From Styela clava (lineage: Eukaryota; Chordata; Ascidiacea; Stolidobranchia; Styelidae), in contig NC_135261.1 in assembly GCF_964204865.1 (NCBI RefSeq), positions 11,532,001 through 11,596,000 on the forward strand: a stretch of 64,000 bases of DNA. Reading direction: 5' to 3'. Position numbers and translations under genes: made by a program. The notes below the pieces were generated by a model. The model ran no database searches. It had not been told where the DNA came from and saw only the letters and a program-made list of their open reading frames with translations. Shown in pieces: positions 46,917-60,100 of this stretch. Numbering within the stretch: position 1 is the stretch's first letter; the number at the start of each line of letters is the position of its first letter.

Positions 46917-49900
46917 CTATGGCTCAGATAAAGAAGAGCAATTATCGGTGCATTCGGTACAAGCTTTCCTCCTAGCTGCTTCTTCATCCAAAAAGCACCT
47001 TGATCGACAACCTACTTCAATTGATTTTTTCACACATCCATTCACTTTTGATCCATCTGTAACATAGGAAGGTGCTACTTTAGTCTGTTATCTCAGCGGT
47101 TGTGTGATCTCCCCATGATTTTCGTCAGGGTTAGAAACTGAATTCTAAGAGTTTTTATGATATTAAGTGCCAACATAGTGGCATTGGATTGAGATCACGT
47201 TAAGCAAGTGAGATCGGACACGAATTGGAACCCATAGATAATTAATTAAATACATTGTACGCTCTTATCCGATATAGATATTTAGATTTTAATATTTTAC
47301 AATACAGATATTCTCCTATTACTCGCATTGTAGGTAACATGGAATAATACATAATTTGATGTTAGCCTACATGGTCTTAATTATAAGTTCAACTGACCAC
47401 AATCGGTTCTTATACATGCCATGCAGTCAGGCTTGATCACATTTCTTTTCTTGGCACAATGTTGTGAGCAGGACTCGGTGCACGCTGGCGGTGTTACCGG
47501 CAACTGCGGTTTCTGTGGAGGTGGGGCAACCTCAATGTCTGTAAAGATGGAAATATTTCATAAGAACTATTTATATAAAATTGAATTTCGTGAACATTCC
47601 ATAAGAACATGGCACATATTTTATTGTGACACGCTCTCAGAACTGTTTTACCCGATTTTTGTCAGCTTCAAGTCTGCGTATTTCGAACTCCAATTTGGTT
47701 ATCTATTCATATTTTTATGCCCGTCCTGGACAGACCGAACAACTCGCCATTTTTTATCATTCCATCAAGTTTTTCATTTTTTCTTGAGTATTTCAATTGA
47801 AAAACATCTTATTCCATGCTCCCCCGCCTTTGATTTTCCCAGATGAACTCATAACATCAGCCGTAAGTTGACAAAGAAAAAGGCATATTTTCTCATACAT
47901 AAAATTATTGAAAGTCAATACGTTACTTGGAAAAGCACAATTAGCCGGAGGTTGCCCTGGTGGCGTTTTTGTTCCTTCCAGTTCTCTACCCATCATTTTG
48001 TCAACACACCAACAATATCCTGAACTAGCACTGCATTGCTGTGTTTTGTAATTTCCGTCATCATCACATTGTGGAATAAATTTACCTGGTACCATTCCTC
48101 CTTGCTTTGCAAGCATTCGAGCATAAGTACATGTACCTTTTTTCGGCACTGTAAATTTGAGTAAGAATTCATGGACATATTTTAGATAAAACATGTTTGA
48201 AAGCAAAAAAATGTGATTTTCTCCGCGTCTTTTTGAGATTTTAACACGCATAGGCTGCCACAGATGGCGTTTATATTTGCAAAACAACCAATCGGCAGTT
48301 AGATGACGACTGGCGTCGTAGGCTCGCTGCCGAAGTTGGGTTTGTTGGACGTTGCGCGGGCCATGTTAGAAGCAATTCGTAGTACAATGGCATAAGCAAG
48401 ATAATAAATTGGTTTGGTGACAAAGTTATAAAAAGAAAAGCTTGACAATATCAATATTTTCCTGCTGTCCTCCGCAAATTAATAATATCTATACTTTTAT
48501 GGAAAATAATATTTCAAACATAGGCCGACTGAACACGGAATGCTTATATCTTGATAGAATGGATCGGCTCTAAATAGGTTAGAGAGAAGGTTTGTACAGC
48601 GATGAGTTGATGACTAATAGATTAAAAAGCAGCGATCAAAGCAAGATTTTAGACTTTAGAGACTAGTGGCCATTTACTATGGTCATAGATAAGTGACCAG
48701 TATGATACCGTTTTAAAATAATTATCGAGTAGGCTACAACTAGTGAAGTCCGGGCCATTCGCGTTATCCGTAAACGTCCATTATTATGATTTGCAAGCAT
48801 CCGATCATGCGCACATGTATCGATTTTGGGCACTGTAGATTCAAAGAACGAAGGTATTATTGCACATTATACACTATTCGTGCAATCTAAGGTTGAAGTA
48901 GTTAGTTGCCGGAGGAAAAAACTAATCAAAAATTTACAGATAGAGAAAATATTTGAATAGACTTGTATTCCACGAAACAAGAGAGTTATAGAGTTCAGTA
49001 TTGGTTGTCTTCCAAATTTCGTGTAGGCAAAGGCAACTATTTGTCAATCCTGAAATAGTTCTGTCATTAACCATTATACAACTGGTATACAAGCATTAAC
49101 TATGTTGATGTTTCCCACAACATAAAATGATATCAAAGTAAAAGAATGGTAGTTTTCTTACTTGGAGGAGTTGAAGCATCACAATTGGCAGCTGGTCGTC
49201 CCGGCGGTGTTCGCGTTCCCTCCCGCTCTTTACCCATCTTATCGACGCACCAACAATATCCTGAACTAGCACTACATTGCTGCGTCTTGTAGTTTCCGTC
49301 ACCATCACATTGTGGAATAAATTTACCAATCATCATGTCTCCTTTCATCGCCTGCATTCGATCGTGAGCACAGGTGCCGTATTTGGGCACTGAAACAACA
49401 TTATTATACAATTTGGGTTTTTATAAGTCAAAATATACTTTGTAACATATCGTTATTGTTAAATGCAATTTATCCTATATAATCAAATAAAAACTGCCAA
49501 CAACGTTGCAAACGTTCTATCACTTTCTGACTGAAGAAAGTGTTTGTTTTTCAATATCGACTTTTACGTCGATGTTTTGTTGCATCATAATTCTTATTGT
49601 ATTACAGCTGGCAAAAAATTAGCGTTTTACTAGAAACATATAGGCTAATGGATGTTTCGCCGACTTTTAACCCCCGTGAAAATTCATCCAATATCAACAT
49701 TTGTATTGAATTAGTATGAATATTCTTTCAATTTCAAACAGTTCTATTTCAGATAATTTTTTCATATTTCATTGTAGTTCTTCGGCTCTATCTTACGACA
49801 GACAAAATTCGTGTTGTAAATATATATTACATATTCACGAATTTGGTGCGTTCCGGCTGTTATGATTTTTCCAGCTCATCACTGGATACACTTACTTGTG

Positions 49901-52900
49901 GTCGGATTCTCACAGTCTATTATTATGATTTGCAAGCATCCGATCATGCGCACATGTATCGATTTTGGGCACTGTAGATTCAAAGAGTGAAGGTATTATT
50001 GCACATTATACACTATTCGTGCAATCTAAGGTTGAAGTAGTTAGTTGCCGGAGTAAAAAACTAATCAAATATTTACAGATAGAGAAAAGATTTGAATAGA
50101 CTCGTATTCCACGAAACAAGGGAGTTATAGAGTTCAGTATTGGTTGTCTTCCAAGTTTCGTGTATGCAAATGCAAATATTTGTCAATCCTGAAATAGTTC
50201 TGTCATCAACTATTCTACAACTGGTATACAAGCATATATAAATGTATATATACTGCATATTAATTCAATTATTTTAACTCTGACTAGTGATATTTCCCAC
50301 AACATAAAATGATATCAAAATAAAGGAATGATAATTTTCTTACATGAAGTAGTTGGAGTATCACAATTGGTAGCTGTTCGTCCGGGCGGTGTTCGTGTTC
50401 CCTCCCGCTCTTTACCCATCTTATCGACGCACCAACAATATCCTGAACTAGCACTACATTGCTGCGTCTTGTAGTTTCCGTCACCATCACATTGTGGAAT
50501 GAATTTACCAATCATCATGTCTCCTTTCATCGCCTGCATTCGATCGTGAGCACAGGTGCCGTATTTGGGCACTGAAACAACATTATTATACAATTTGGGT
50601 TTTTATAAGTCACAATATACCTTGTAACATATCGTAATTGTTAAATGTAATTTATTCTATATAATCAAATAAAAACTGCCAACAACGTTGCAAACGTTCT
50701 ATCACTTTCTGACTGAAGAAAGTCTTTGTTTTTTAATACCGTCTTTTACGTAATGGTTTTCGTGTTACATTTTGACCATCAAAATTATACACATACTACA
50801 TTATACACATTAAGGGATACGCTCAGTGGTGAGCTGTAGCCGGAACGCACCGGAACGTGGTTCCGGTTGTTGGACATTTTATTGCGTTTGCGTCCCTGTT
50901 GTAAAATAAAATTATGGTTGGAAAAGTCAAGTTTCTGCGTAAAACTTAGTTATCAATCGAAGTTTTGTTACATCATAATTCTTTTTACATTACAGCTGGT
51001 AAAAAATAACCCCCGTGAAAATTCCTCCAATATCTTTCTAATAATAACATTTGTATTGAATTAGTATGAATATTCTTTCAATTTTAAACAGTTCTATTTC
51101 AGATAATTTTTTCATATTTCATTGTAGTTCTTCGGCTCTATCTTACGACAGACAAAATTCGTGTTGTAAATATATATTACATATTCACGAATTTGGTGCG
51201 TTCCGGTTGTTACGATTTTTTCAGCTCATCACTGGATACACTTACTTGTGGTCGGATTCTCACATTCCCTATCACATTTCATGCATTCCGACAATTTCTT
51301 TCGAAAAGCTGCAGGGCAGGTTATGTCATATTTAGTACTTTTTTCGAGACAATCTATCGCATCAGTCGTTTTATCTTTCAAAATAAAAAATAAGTGTTTA
51401 TCAGCAATAATTTATCTTTCCAAATTAACAAACTCATAAAACGCAAACAAACTGATTTTTCGGCTAATAGAAAGTAAAATTTTTATGATGTGAATTTATA
51501 ACTTCATCAGATGTAACTATTGTCCATTTCCCAACTGAATCAACTACAGCTATACAACTTTGGCAAGTAGCCTAAATATTATGATGTTACAATAATAAAG
51601 CTTCAAAATTGATTAAAAATATCATTTATATACTGTTTATTCACTAGCAGGTATACACTTTGAAAATAGTTATGACCATTTGAACATAAAAAGAACACGC
51701 AAAGAATTACCACAATTTATATCGATAAAAGTCTTGCATCTTCTCATCATCTTATCACCTGCGTGATCGACTGATATACATGATGAAGTCTCTGAACATT
51801 CATCGAAGCATTCTTCCGTGTCTTCCTTCTTTTCACCTTAAAACATTCTTTTGGATTACTACCCCTCTACGCCGTGATTTTCAGCCTTGTTTGATATACA
51901 ATTCGACGGTTTGGGTCCTCAACGGGAAAAATTTACCCCTCATAAAACTCTCCCCTACTACTGAATTAGGCAACCGGTTTCATTTCATAACATAAGTTTA
52001 AAAAATGTTATTGTTATTTTTTTTTTGGAGAATGCAAAGCGGCAAACAAAAAACGTTTCTCTGACTCCTGATCTCTGGAAAATTCAACCTAATTTTACAT
52101 CTTTACAAAATTATTGAAGCTTATTTTTAGAGTGTTTTGTACAGTTAGCGCTTAAAAATTGGCTTATATAACTTATAATTAAAGCTATTCTAACCCAACG
52201 TTTGCCTGATCAATTTTTGATTATTGCAACTAAACTAAAGGTCGTGGCAATACATAATGACAATTAAGTTATTAGATTCACAACTATTTCTTGGAAGCAC
52301 ATCTGAAAACTGACAATTAAAACGCCGCGAAAACAAGACAAAGTTTATAGCCATTCTTGAGTATCTACGACTGCACAAATTGCAATTGTTGCGTCAATCT
52401 TGACCTATTGTTGATTGATCATTGTTACGTACATAAACAGGGAAATCGATGTTCGGGAAACATCCCAAGGCGTAACTTCGGGCATTTACATTATATAGCC
52501 GATTCAAAACACTTACCTTCCTGATTTTTCTGACATTTGTCATCACAATTTATGCAGGCAATCATATTTTTTCTGTAGTCGACTGGACAAGTTTTATCTG
52601 CATCAGCGATGCTCAGACCACTAATGCACTGAGTCACGTTACCTGACATTGCTGAAAGATAAGTTTAAATTTTATAATATGGTCTATTTTATCAAGTCTC
52701 AACGATAATGCTTGCCAAACTATGAAGTATGGCAGGTGTGGCCAACCTGCTTTCGGCCGCGATCGACTAAAATCTTCAAAATAGCTCGCGATCGACTGAT
52801 CAGCATTAAGGTCATACACAAAAACGAATGAGTACTGAATATGCAGATAACTGCACATTCGCATACATAAAATTCCACCGCTGCCAATAAACTCGGTCCT

Positions 52901-55900
52901 TTGGGCACATTTTCATGAAATCTCCACAAGACTTCGTATTTTTTATGTTCCATTTAATTTGATTATGTAATTGTGCCCGTAAAATTTTTCATCATTTATT
53001 TGAGTCATACAATTTAGATCTACAGCATCATTTTGCGCATGTACAATACTGTATTCGTCTTGTTTTAAAACACAACAGGCGTTGCATGAAATTAGTTCAA
53101 GCAAAAAGTTTGGGGTATGTTATCAAATTCACTCAACATCATACGTGATCGCCTACTCGAGACGTGGCGGTCGATCGCGATCGACATGTTGGCCACCCCT
53201 GAAGTATGGGACACACTATTAAAACAATACCCACGAGTTTTTTTGTGTGATGTAATTATATTGATCACATTAGAAAGGAAGTCAGGTTATATTCAGTTAT
53301 CCTAAACCTATCCTAAAAAAATTTTTGAATTATTTTATTAGCTTTAAGATGAGGAATTGATGAAATTGTTATATGAAAACTGACTTTACAGATTGGTTCA
53401 AGTCAACAAGTCACAAAAATATTATATATACGTTATCATAACAAAGAGTGTAATAAATGAAACTTACCACACTTTGCCAAAATAAATATATTGCATAAAA
53501 ATTCAGTGTCAAATGTAGCTTCATCCAATGCTTTACACTCTGGCATTGCGTCACATTCAGCTTCACATTTTCCGCCACCAATTAATTTGTGTATATGTCT
53601 ATCTGCTCCCTCGGATGCTGTGGCTAAAACAATTGGGTAAATTGTTAGGGTCCGATTACTATCAATGTCTTATTTGTTAGTTTTTTTTGTTAAGATCCAA
53701 TCCCTAATAACTAAGTAAACGCCAATAGGTCCTATGGGACTTCAGTGGTAGTTCGTAACTCCCCTCAGAGAAGTTCCCTTCGTAACTTGTGTCTGAGTGA
53801 GTGCGCGTGACCTTGCTTTGAGCAAATTTTCTTAATCATATTCATAATATTATGACATGGTATGCATCTAGATGTGTCAACGTAAATATTCTCCTCTAAC
53901 TTTAATATCAAAACAGCTCACCAGTGCATTTATTGTCACATTTCAAACACATGATCGCACTTTTTCTGAAAACTTTTGGACAGCCAATGCTGCTGACGTC
54001 GGAAATGCTTTCCAAACATCGCACAAGTTTATCGTCCTCGTCAATTTCTGATAAAAGAAAGCCATCATAGGGATGTAAAAATTATAAAAGTTGATTTTCA
54101 AAGTTTCCTATTACAAATTATCAGTTAGATTACGAATTTGCAGTATGCCATTGGGATATGCTCCACTAACCAATCCTGGAAATCAATCAGGCATATTTTG
54201 TTTGGTAAGTTTGGGTGTACGAGAGAGAGTTCTATAATTTTCTAGTTATACGAACAAACACTTTCAAGACCTCAAAATGATGTATTGCGTCAGAATTAAA
54301 AGGCTTATATGTATATAAAATAGCATATATATAATATATATAGTCATACGCTAGTATCACAAAAAATGGAAATTTTTAGAACCTGATTTATTTTTACTAT
54401 TTAACTCCCATCATTATTTTTAAAGTTTAAATTCGAAATTTATTGCTCTACCAAAACAGAAAGTAAAACTTTATTTATTTTAGGTATTTAATCTACCGTA
54501 AAATTGAGAAAAAGTCTAAAACAGAAAAAAAAAAAAAAAAAATTTCTTGTACCACATCGTGATTTTGTAAGAGCCATGCATGATTGCATTCTCGGTTCTG
54601 AGGCTCCGTCCATGATCATACAACTTGGCGTCTTTGAACATTCAGCGAGACAAATCTTTTCTTTTTCTTCAACATCCTCAAATACATCTGTTATTATAAA
54701 AATAATTATACAAAACGAAATCTTTTAATTCATTCATCAAATAAATTAAATCGTATGTATTTCTAATAAAGATGGTAGTAGATGAGTCGTTGGAAACATT
54801 CGAATCATGACTTTCACATTTTCATGTTACAATTTTCTAAATCGCCATAGAAAATAACTGAGGTGAAATATAAAAAAAGCCTTCGACGCATAAGAACTTG
54901 ATGTGAAATTATAAAAGATAGATATTTTTGTACCATTCGTCATTTGTCGCCTCCATAGTAACCACTTGCAAAGTGCACGAGGAACCCTCATACTGTTTAT
55001 TATTTTGCAATTAATATTTGTGCTACATGTCGGATTTTAAATGTACTATCTTATATCTCTATAAAGTGTGATTAATGTTTGTTTCTGCACGAAATGCATC
55101 CAATGCAAAGTGCTTATGATATATATATAAGAAAAATTCATTTATAAAAAAATCTAACACTAAATTAAATTTGTCGTTACTGGTATTTAATTAGACAAGT
55201 AAGTGATTGACAATCTGGTATTTACAATCGCGATAAATTTAGATTGACTAGAAAGTAAAAACGATAATATAATGAAAATGTCTCATTCGTTTCGAGTTTA
55301 TATAAGATTTCGGCCCCAGGCGAGATTTTAAAAAAAGCTCAACGTTTACAGATTGATGAAAACGTTCAAATAAAATCTTGCACGATCGAGCACGCGGAAA
55401 ATAACTTTTAAAATAACACAGTTGCTAGCATTAAAATTCTGTGATGTCATACCTTCATCATCTGTGATGCAATTATCTTCACATTTCATGCAAGTGAAAG
55501 CATCTTTTCTGAAAGTCTGAGGACACTTTGAATCGACCTTACTTTGGGTTAGTTCCAAGCAATCGACTAATTTCAGTTGGTCTTCTGTGAAATATCGTTA
55601 TAGGGAACGATGGATCGAAAGCAAAAATATATATTTTAATAAAATCAATCATTAATATTACTGTTTAAATACACTAGAACATGGTATTAAACTTCTCGTT
55701 ACTGGTGTCATACCTAATCAGATCTTAGTATTAAAAGAAGGAAACTGAGAACAATTGGCAAAATAAGGCCACGAAAAGTAGTAGCCTTATACCTGATATT
55801 GAAATAATCTTTATACAATTAATATACTGATTTCTTATTCTGCCAGTTGCTTACCACATGCATCAGAGGAAAATGTTTTGCATTTATCCATATGATCCTT

Positions 55901-57194
55901 GTTTGCTTTGTACAATGTGACACATTCTTTTGTAGCATTACACTTATTAAGGCATTGCTTTTCTTTTCTAGAAAGTTCTCGATCGCCTATATCAGGGCCT
56001 GAGTAACCACCACCATAATCTACAAAAGAAATATTTGAATAAAAACAACAGATGTTCATGTTCCACAAATAGAAATCAAAACAGATATTAAAAAATATCG
56101 AAAAATTTTTATGCTAACGAATTGAGTCTTTTGGAATATTTTCAATGTTTTTCTTAAAATGTTATTAGGAATATGGTGGGACATATGAGACAACAAAAAA
56201 AAGATACATAGTAATAAAATTTAAAATAATGTTTTTTTTTGAGGACGAAAAATTCAGTTGAACAGAAAGCGTGAATGTTTGATTAAATGAATAATTAAAA
56301 AAGAAGAACTCGCAATATTCTTCATCTTCGCAATCTGTTTCACACTTCAAACACGGTACTGCATTCCTCAAAATACCGCTTGGACATCTCGGCTGTTTTC
56401 TTCTTGCCAAATTATCCAGACACTGCTTAGGATTATCGGAGTCGACTGCAAACAACAAGAAACAAATGGTTTAGTTTTTCAATAATTTACTGCGCAAAAC
56501 CCTGTAACAATCCTATTTATTGGTGAAAGATTTTTCGTTTGAGTCATTGTTAGATTGTATCCCATATCACCCTGTTGAATACTATGAAAAATTCTTACTT
56601 TAAAGTATTTGATTTAAAATTTCATTACAAATACACTTACAGCATTTGTCTTCAAGAAAATCTAAACATCTTTTTGCTTTATTCCTTGGATATCTATCCA
56701 AAGCTCTGCATTCTCTTGTGTTATCACATTTATCGTAGCATTCGTCATTTCCGTAATAATCTTTGTAATATTCATCATCGTCAAAACCAATACCTGGACA
56801 AAATCACGACTTTATTATAATAAGATACGCCATAACATGTCAAGAATGCCTGTATGTTTAAGCTTGTTCACCTGCTTAGATATAAACTATTAAAGTTATG
56901 TGATCCTATTCACTCATTCATTAAGTTATTACTGCATTGCGCCTATTTGTTCTTATCCACCATGCAGTGAAACATGTAACAAAAGATTTTTTTAAATAAA
57001 AAATATATAATCGTCTTCATCAATCTATTGCATCTATCAGATTCATCTGCAATTAGTCGGTCTAATTTTTTTTTCATTTCATTATAAATTCGCCAACGAT
57101 ACAAACAGTTCGTCCAATAACAGAAAATGTGCTTACCGCAAGTGCTTACTCTAGCTAAGGCCAGTATGAAAAGACTTGTAAACAAGACGTTCAT
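46917..57194 (-). CDS. Secreted protein: five 10-Cys modules, three Tg1 domains
   Basis: Probably secreted: MNVLFTSLFILALARVSTC is a signal peptide. Sixteen exons, all joined in phase 1: 57194-57137, 56793-56641, 56445-56320, 56019-55855, 55584-55453, 54687-54553, 54047-53922, 53623-53468, 52651-52517, 51836-51711, 51374-51246, 50571-50344, 49389-49162, 48148-47927, 47538-47398 and 47056-46917, giving about 799 residues. Exons 2-11 are five pairs. The first exon of each pair has C-x3-C-x5-C-x13-C-x7-C; the second has C-x10-12-C-P-x9-C-x2-C-x3-C. I do not recognise this module. Exons 12-14 each encode one thyroglobulin type-1 domain (QC...GYCWCVD). The tail has two more Cys clusters. Tg1 domains often inhibit cysteine proteases, so an inhibitor role is only inferred. 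Exon 3 has AA at the expected donor GT. If the exon-15 donor is skipped, the protein ends at 47381. Confidence 0.85.
48776..49915. repeat. Tandem duplication, unit 1
   Basis: 48776-49915 and 49916-51263 are near-identical for most of their length. Each unit holds a truncated Tg1 exon (5' part only), a complete Tg1 exon, intron text and the 3' end of the last ten-Cys module exon. Unit 1 ends 17 bp into that exon and is fused at about 49915 to the truncated Tg1 exon that starts unit 2. Confidence 0.9.
48781..48832 (-). pseudogene. Truncated Tg1 exon, unit 1
   Basis: Acceptor ...ctacag, then codons for PKIDTCAHDRMLA, matching the first 15 or so residues of the Tg1 exons, after which similarity stops with no donor. 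The same fragment recurs at 49971-49920 in unit 2. Neither can be a complete exon. Confidence 0.7.
49916..51263. repeat. Tandem duplication, unit 2
   Basis: Second copy of the unit at 48776-49915. It is longer because about 200 bp (about 50750-50960), including 'ccggaacgcaccggaacgtgg', is present only here. Its module exon (51374-51246) is complete and has its own acceptor, unlike the stub in unit 1. Confidence 0.9.
49917..49971 (-). pseudogene. Truncated Tg1 exon, unit 2
   Basis: Identical in content to the fragment at 48832-48781. It abuts the duplication junction at about 49915, beyond which is the stub of the ten-Cys module exon with its GTAAGT donor. Confidence 0.7.
52733..53201. mobile_element. 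hAT-type MITE in intron of the Tg1 gene
   Basis: The ends CAGGTGTGGCCAACCTGC and ATGTTGGCCACCCCTG are inverted repeats with a perfect 8-bp target duplication, AAGTATGG (52725-52732 and 53202-53209). 'cgatcgcgatcga' words lie just inside both ends. It interrupts the intron between module exons at 53468 and 52651. Confidence 0.92.
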
Positions 57195-60100
57195 CGTAGA
57201 TCTCTTCTTAGAGCAACTCTTTCTAACAATTGTGCGAATGAAACAAAACAAGACAAATCGCCTGCCCGATTTTGTTTATATTGCCTGAGGTGGTGAGGAA
57301 ACTTGAATAATTTTCTTTTTGTTATCGAGTTTTATATTTGGATATTAGATAATATAACATAATATACGAATATGAGGTGTTGTTTGATATCAAAGCTACA
57401 CTTTGTTGGCTGCTCTTTGATCACTTACATCGATATTAGCACGAGATTCCAAAACTTGGCTTATATTTTACAACAATGCAGATTTTTATATCAAGTAAAA
57501 ACATGGCATTGTCAGCATAAATTAAACATGCTGTAGAATCGCGGACAAATATTTACCTGATAAAATCTGCAAAGTTGGTGGTATTGTTTATACAAAATCT
57601 GTTAATGGGAGATGTTATTGCCTTAAATGTTATCTAATTAATGCGTTAAGAAGCGTTATCAACTCGTGGTCGTGGCGTGGAGATGTAAACTAGATATGAA
57701 AAATTGAATGTAGAAATTCAGAAGCTGACATAACTAAATACGAACACGCCAGCTGTATGAAACGATGACTCAGGCCATAGTGCACCCACCCTATTTCCAT
57801 TATATAAATTGTGACGTCATTTTTATATTTAGCAACGCGAACATAAATTATGTTTAAGCTTTATATTCATTTTTATCCAAGCATGAAATATTCTTTGAAG
57901 TGAGAAATCTTTCACCTTCTATTTATTTAGCGAAAAAGAGTACATAAATTTTTGTTTGTTTGGAAACACAAATACAAAATAGAAAATAAATACTTTATTT
58001 GATATGAGAATGTATATTGATTACAATAAATGAGACCAGCCCGATACCAACTGTCTCGATGTAATATGTCCATATCTGACATCAATCCCTCATTGAAACA
58101 GAACTGTATGCACATCATATTCGAAAATAAACAGACCTAATATACACATATTATTGCCTTCTACAGCCACCAGAATACTATATGTATTTTTTGTTTTCCA
58201 GTGACACACTCGTATTTATATTGAAGGATAACAGTATCATGAAGCTATTTCATTGGAACTAGCGAATCATTTATGCATCAATTGTTCATTGTTTTCGATT
58301 TAAAGTTCCCCTCTCATTGTTTCAAATTACATTCTATATTCAAATCACGTAGATATATTGAGTAATCTTGTGAAACATAAAAGACAGAATTATATTCGTC
58401 AGTTTCGGCATATTCCTAGCGATTGTGGAAGTAAAAAGGTGTCCAAAATAGTTTGTTTCGTCTATTTGAGGACGTACAGTTATTTTTAAGCGTATGTCGT
58501 GTACATGGAAGTACTATTCTATAGTCGCTGTTATGACTCGAGACGAGAGAGTTAATAAATATCTCAGAATAGATTAGTTTCACGTTTGGGAAAGTCCCTA
58601 AATTGTCAAACCGTTTGCGCTTGCGACAGGAATTTTACACGCTTAAGACCCCGTTTTTTCCCCGGTCCAAAGGGTAACGATAATTTGAACATAATTGTCC
58701 CGATCATTTCACATTTAAAGGCGATATTTTGCTTCTATTTGTAAGCAATACTTTGATTGTTTACTTTACACGTACACACGCCTTAATACAATCTACAAAG
58801 CGTGGACTGTCTCAGCCAAATGGAACGATACTAAAACGCATCCTCAGCAAAGATAAACTCATTGACTCATTCAGTTATTATTAGCTCAAAAATATATTTA
58901 GAATATATTTAATATATACAGATTGAGCACGGTTATTAATACTCTTTACCGGAAATATTGTAAATTTAATTTAGACAAGATAGTTTGTCGTGTCTATTGT
59001 AGACAATCGTGCAATTACTAGAGATTTGAAATGGATTTTGATTTGCTCGTTTTTATTATCGCCCGACTAAATACATTCGTAGTCAGTATAGTTGTGTCAT
59101 TATGATTCAGGTAGAGCAGAAAGTTGTATTGTCATGAAAAGCACAGCTGTTTATATGGAGCAATGAATTGTTGTTTTTGGTGGATTTTAAAAGTATGTAA
59201 AAAGATTAGATCAAAATTTGGCATTTTTGTGAACTTTTTCTTCATTTTTGGGTGAAATTTTTAGTGCAATGAGATTTTTTTTAACTGATAAAAAAAATTA
59301 TCAATGATTATTAATTGAAATTAAAGATGATCTAAATGTATCAATTTTGAGGATAAACATGTAATGTGGTTTAATATAACAAAGCGACTTTTGCCAGTTT
59401 TGAACTCCATAGCTAAACTACAATCGGTTTCAAACTATTCTTAAATACCTCAAATATAAACTTATCCGTTTTAATGTTTGGCATGTCAAAGTTCATTCCT
59501 GTAGAGTAAATGATAATTTTATGATTGGGACCGTATGAACATATTTCTTCTGAAGAATAAAAACCGCCGTTTTTCTTGAAAAATTTTGGTGTTTTCCCGA
59601 TTTTTATATACTTAAAATGTTCTGGAATGTATTACGTAGTATGGAACTTCCAAACTTAACATCAAAAATTTTATTGTTTAGCCCAAAAATTCGAATTATG
59701 TGGTTAACGGGTTTTCATTTTAAATTGAAAGCCTTGCAAATCAAAATAATTCCAGATATTTCTATTCGGATCAAGAATAAATGTATCTTATATAGAAATG
59801 AGGACTACGCGCAAGTTTCTACGGAAACTACCGCAATACAGAATAATAATGAATGGGACGAAAAAAAGAATATGCAAATAAAAACACGTAACATTGGTTT
59901 TGGTTATTTTGTAAGCTAAAATTGCCGGGATTCTTGTTTCGTGAACAATGCTGACTTAAACTACGAATACTAGAAAAGATTTCGATTTCATAGATACAGG
60001 CTTATGTCTACAATAGCGCTTAAAGGAGATCGTTGGGATGGCGTTATATCGTGCCTAGGCCTGACAAAGAAATAAGCTTGATGACGAAATATCGTGTAAG

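Noticed and set aside
47421..47846. 141-codon plus-strand open frame
   Set aside because: It lies antisense to exon 47538-47398 and the adjoining intron of the Tg1 gene, so it is a shadow.
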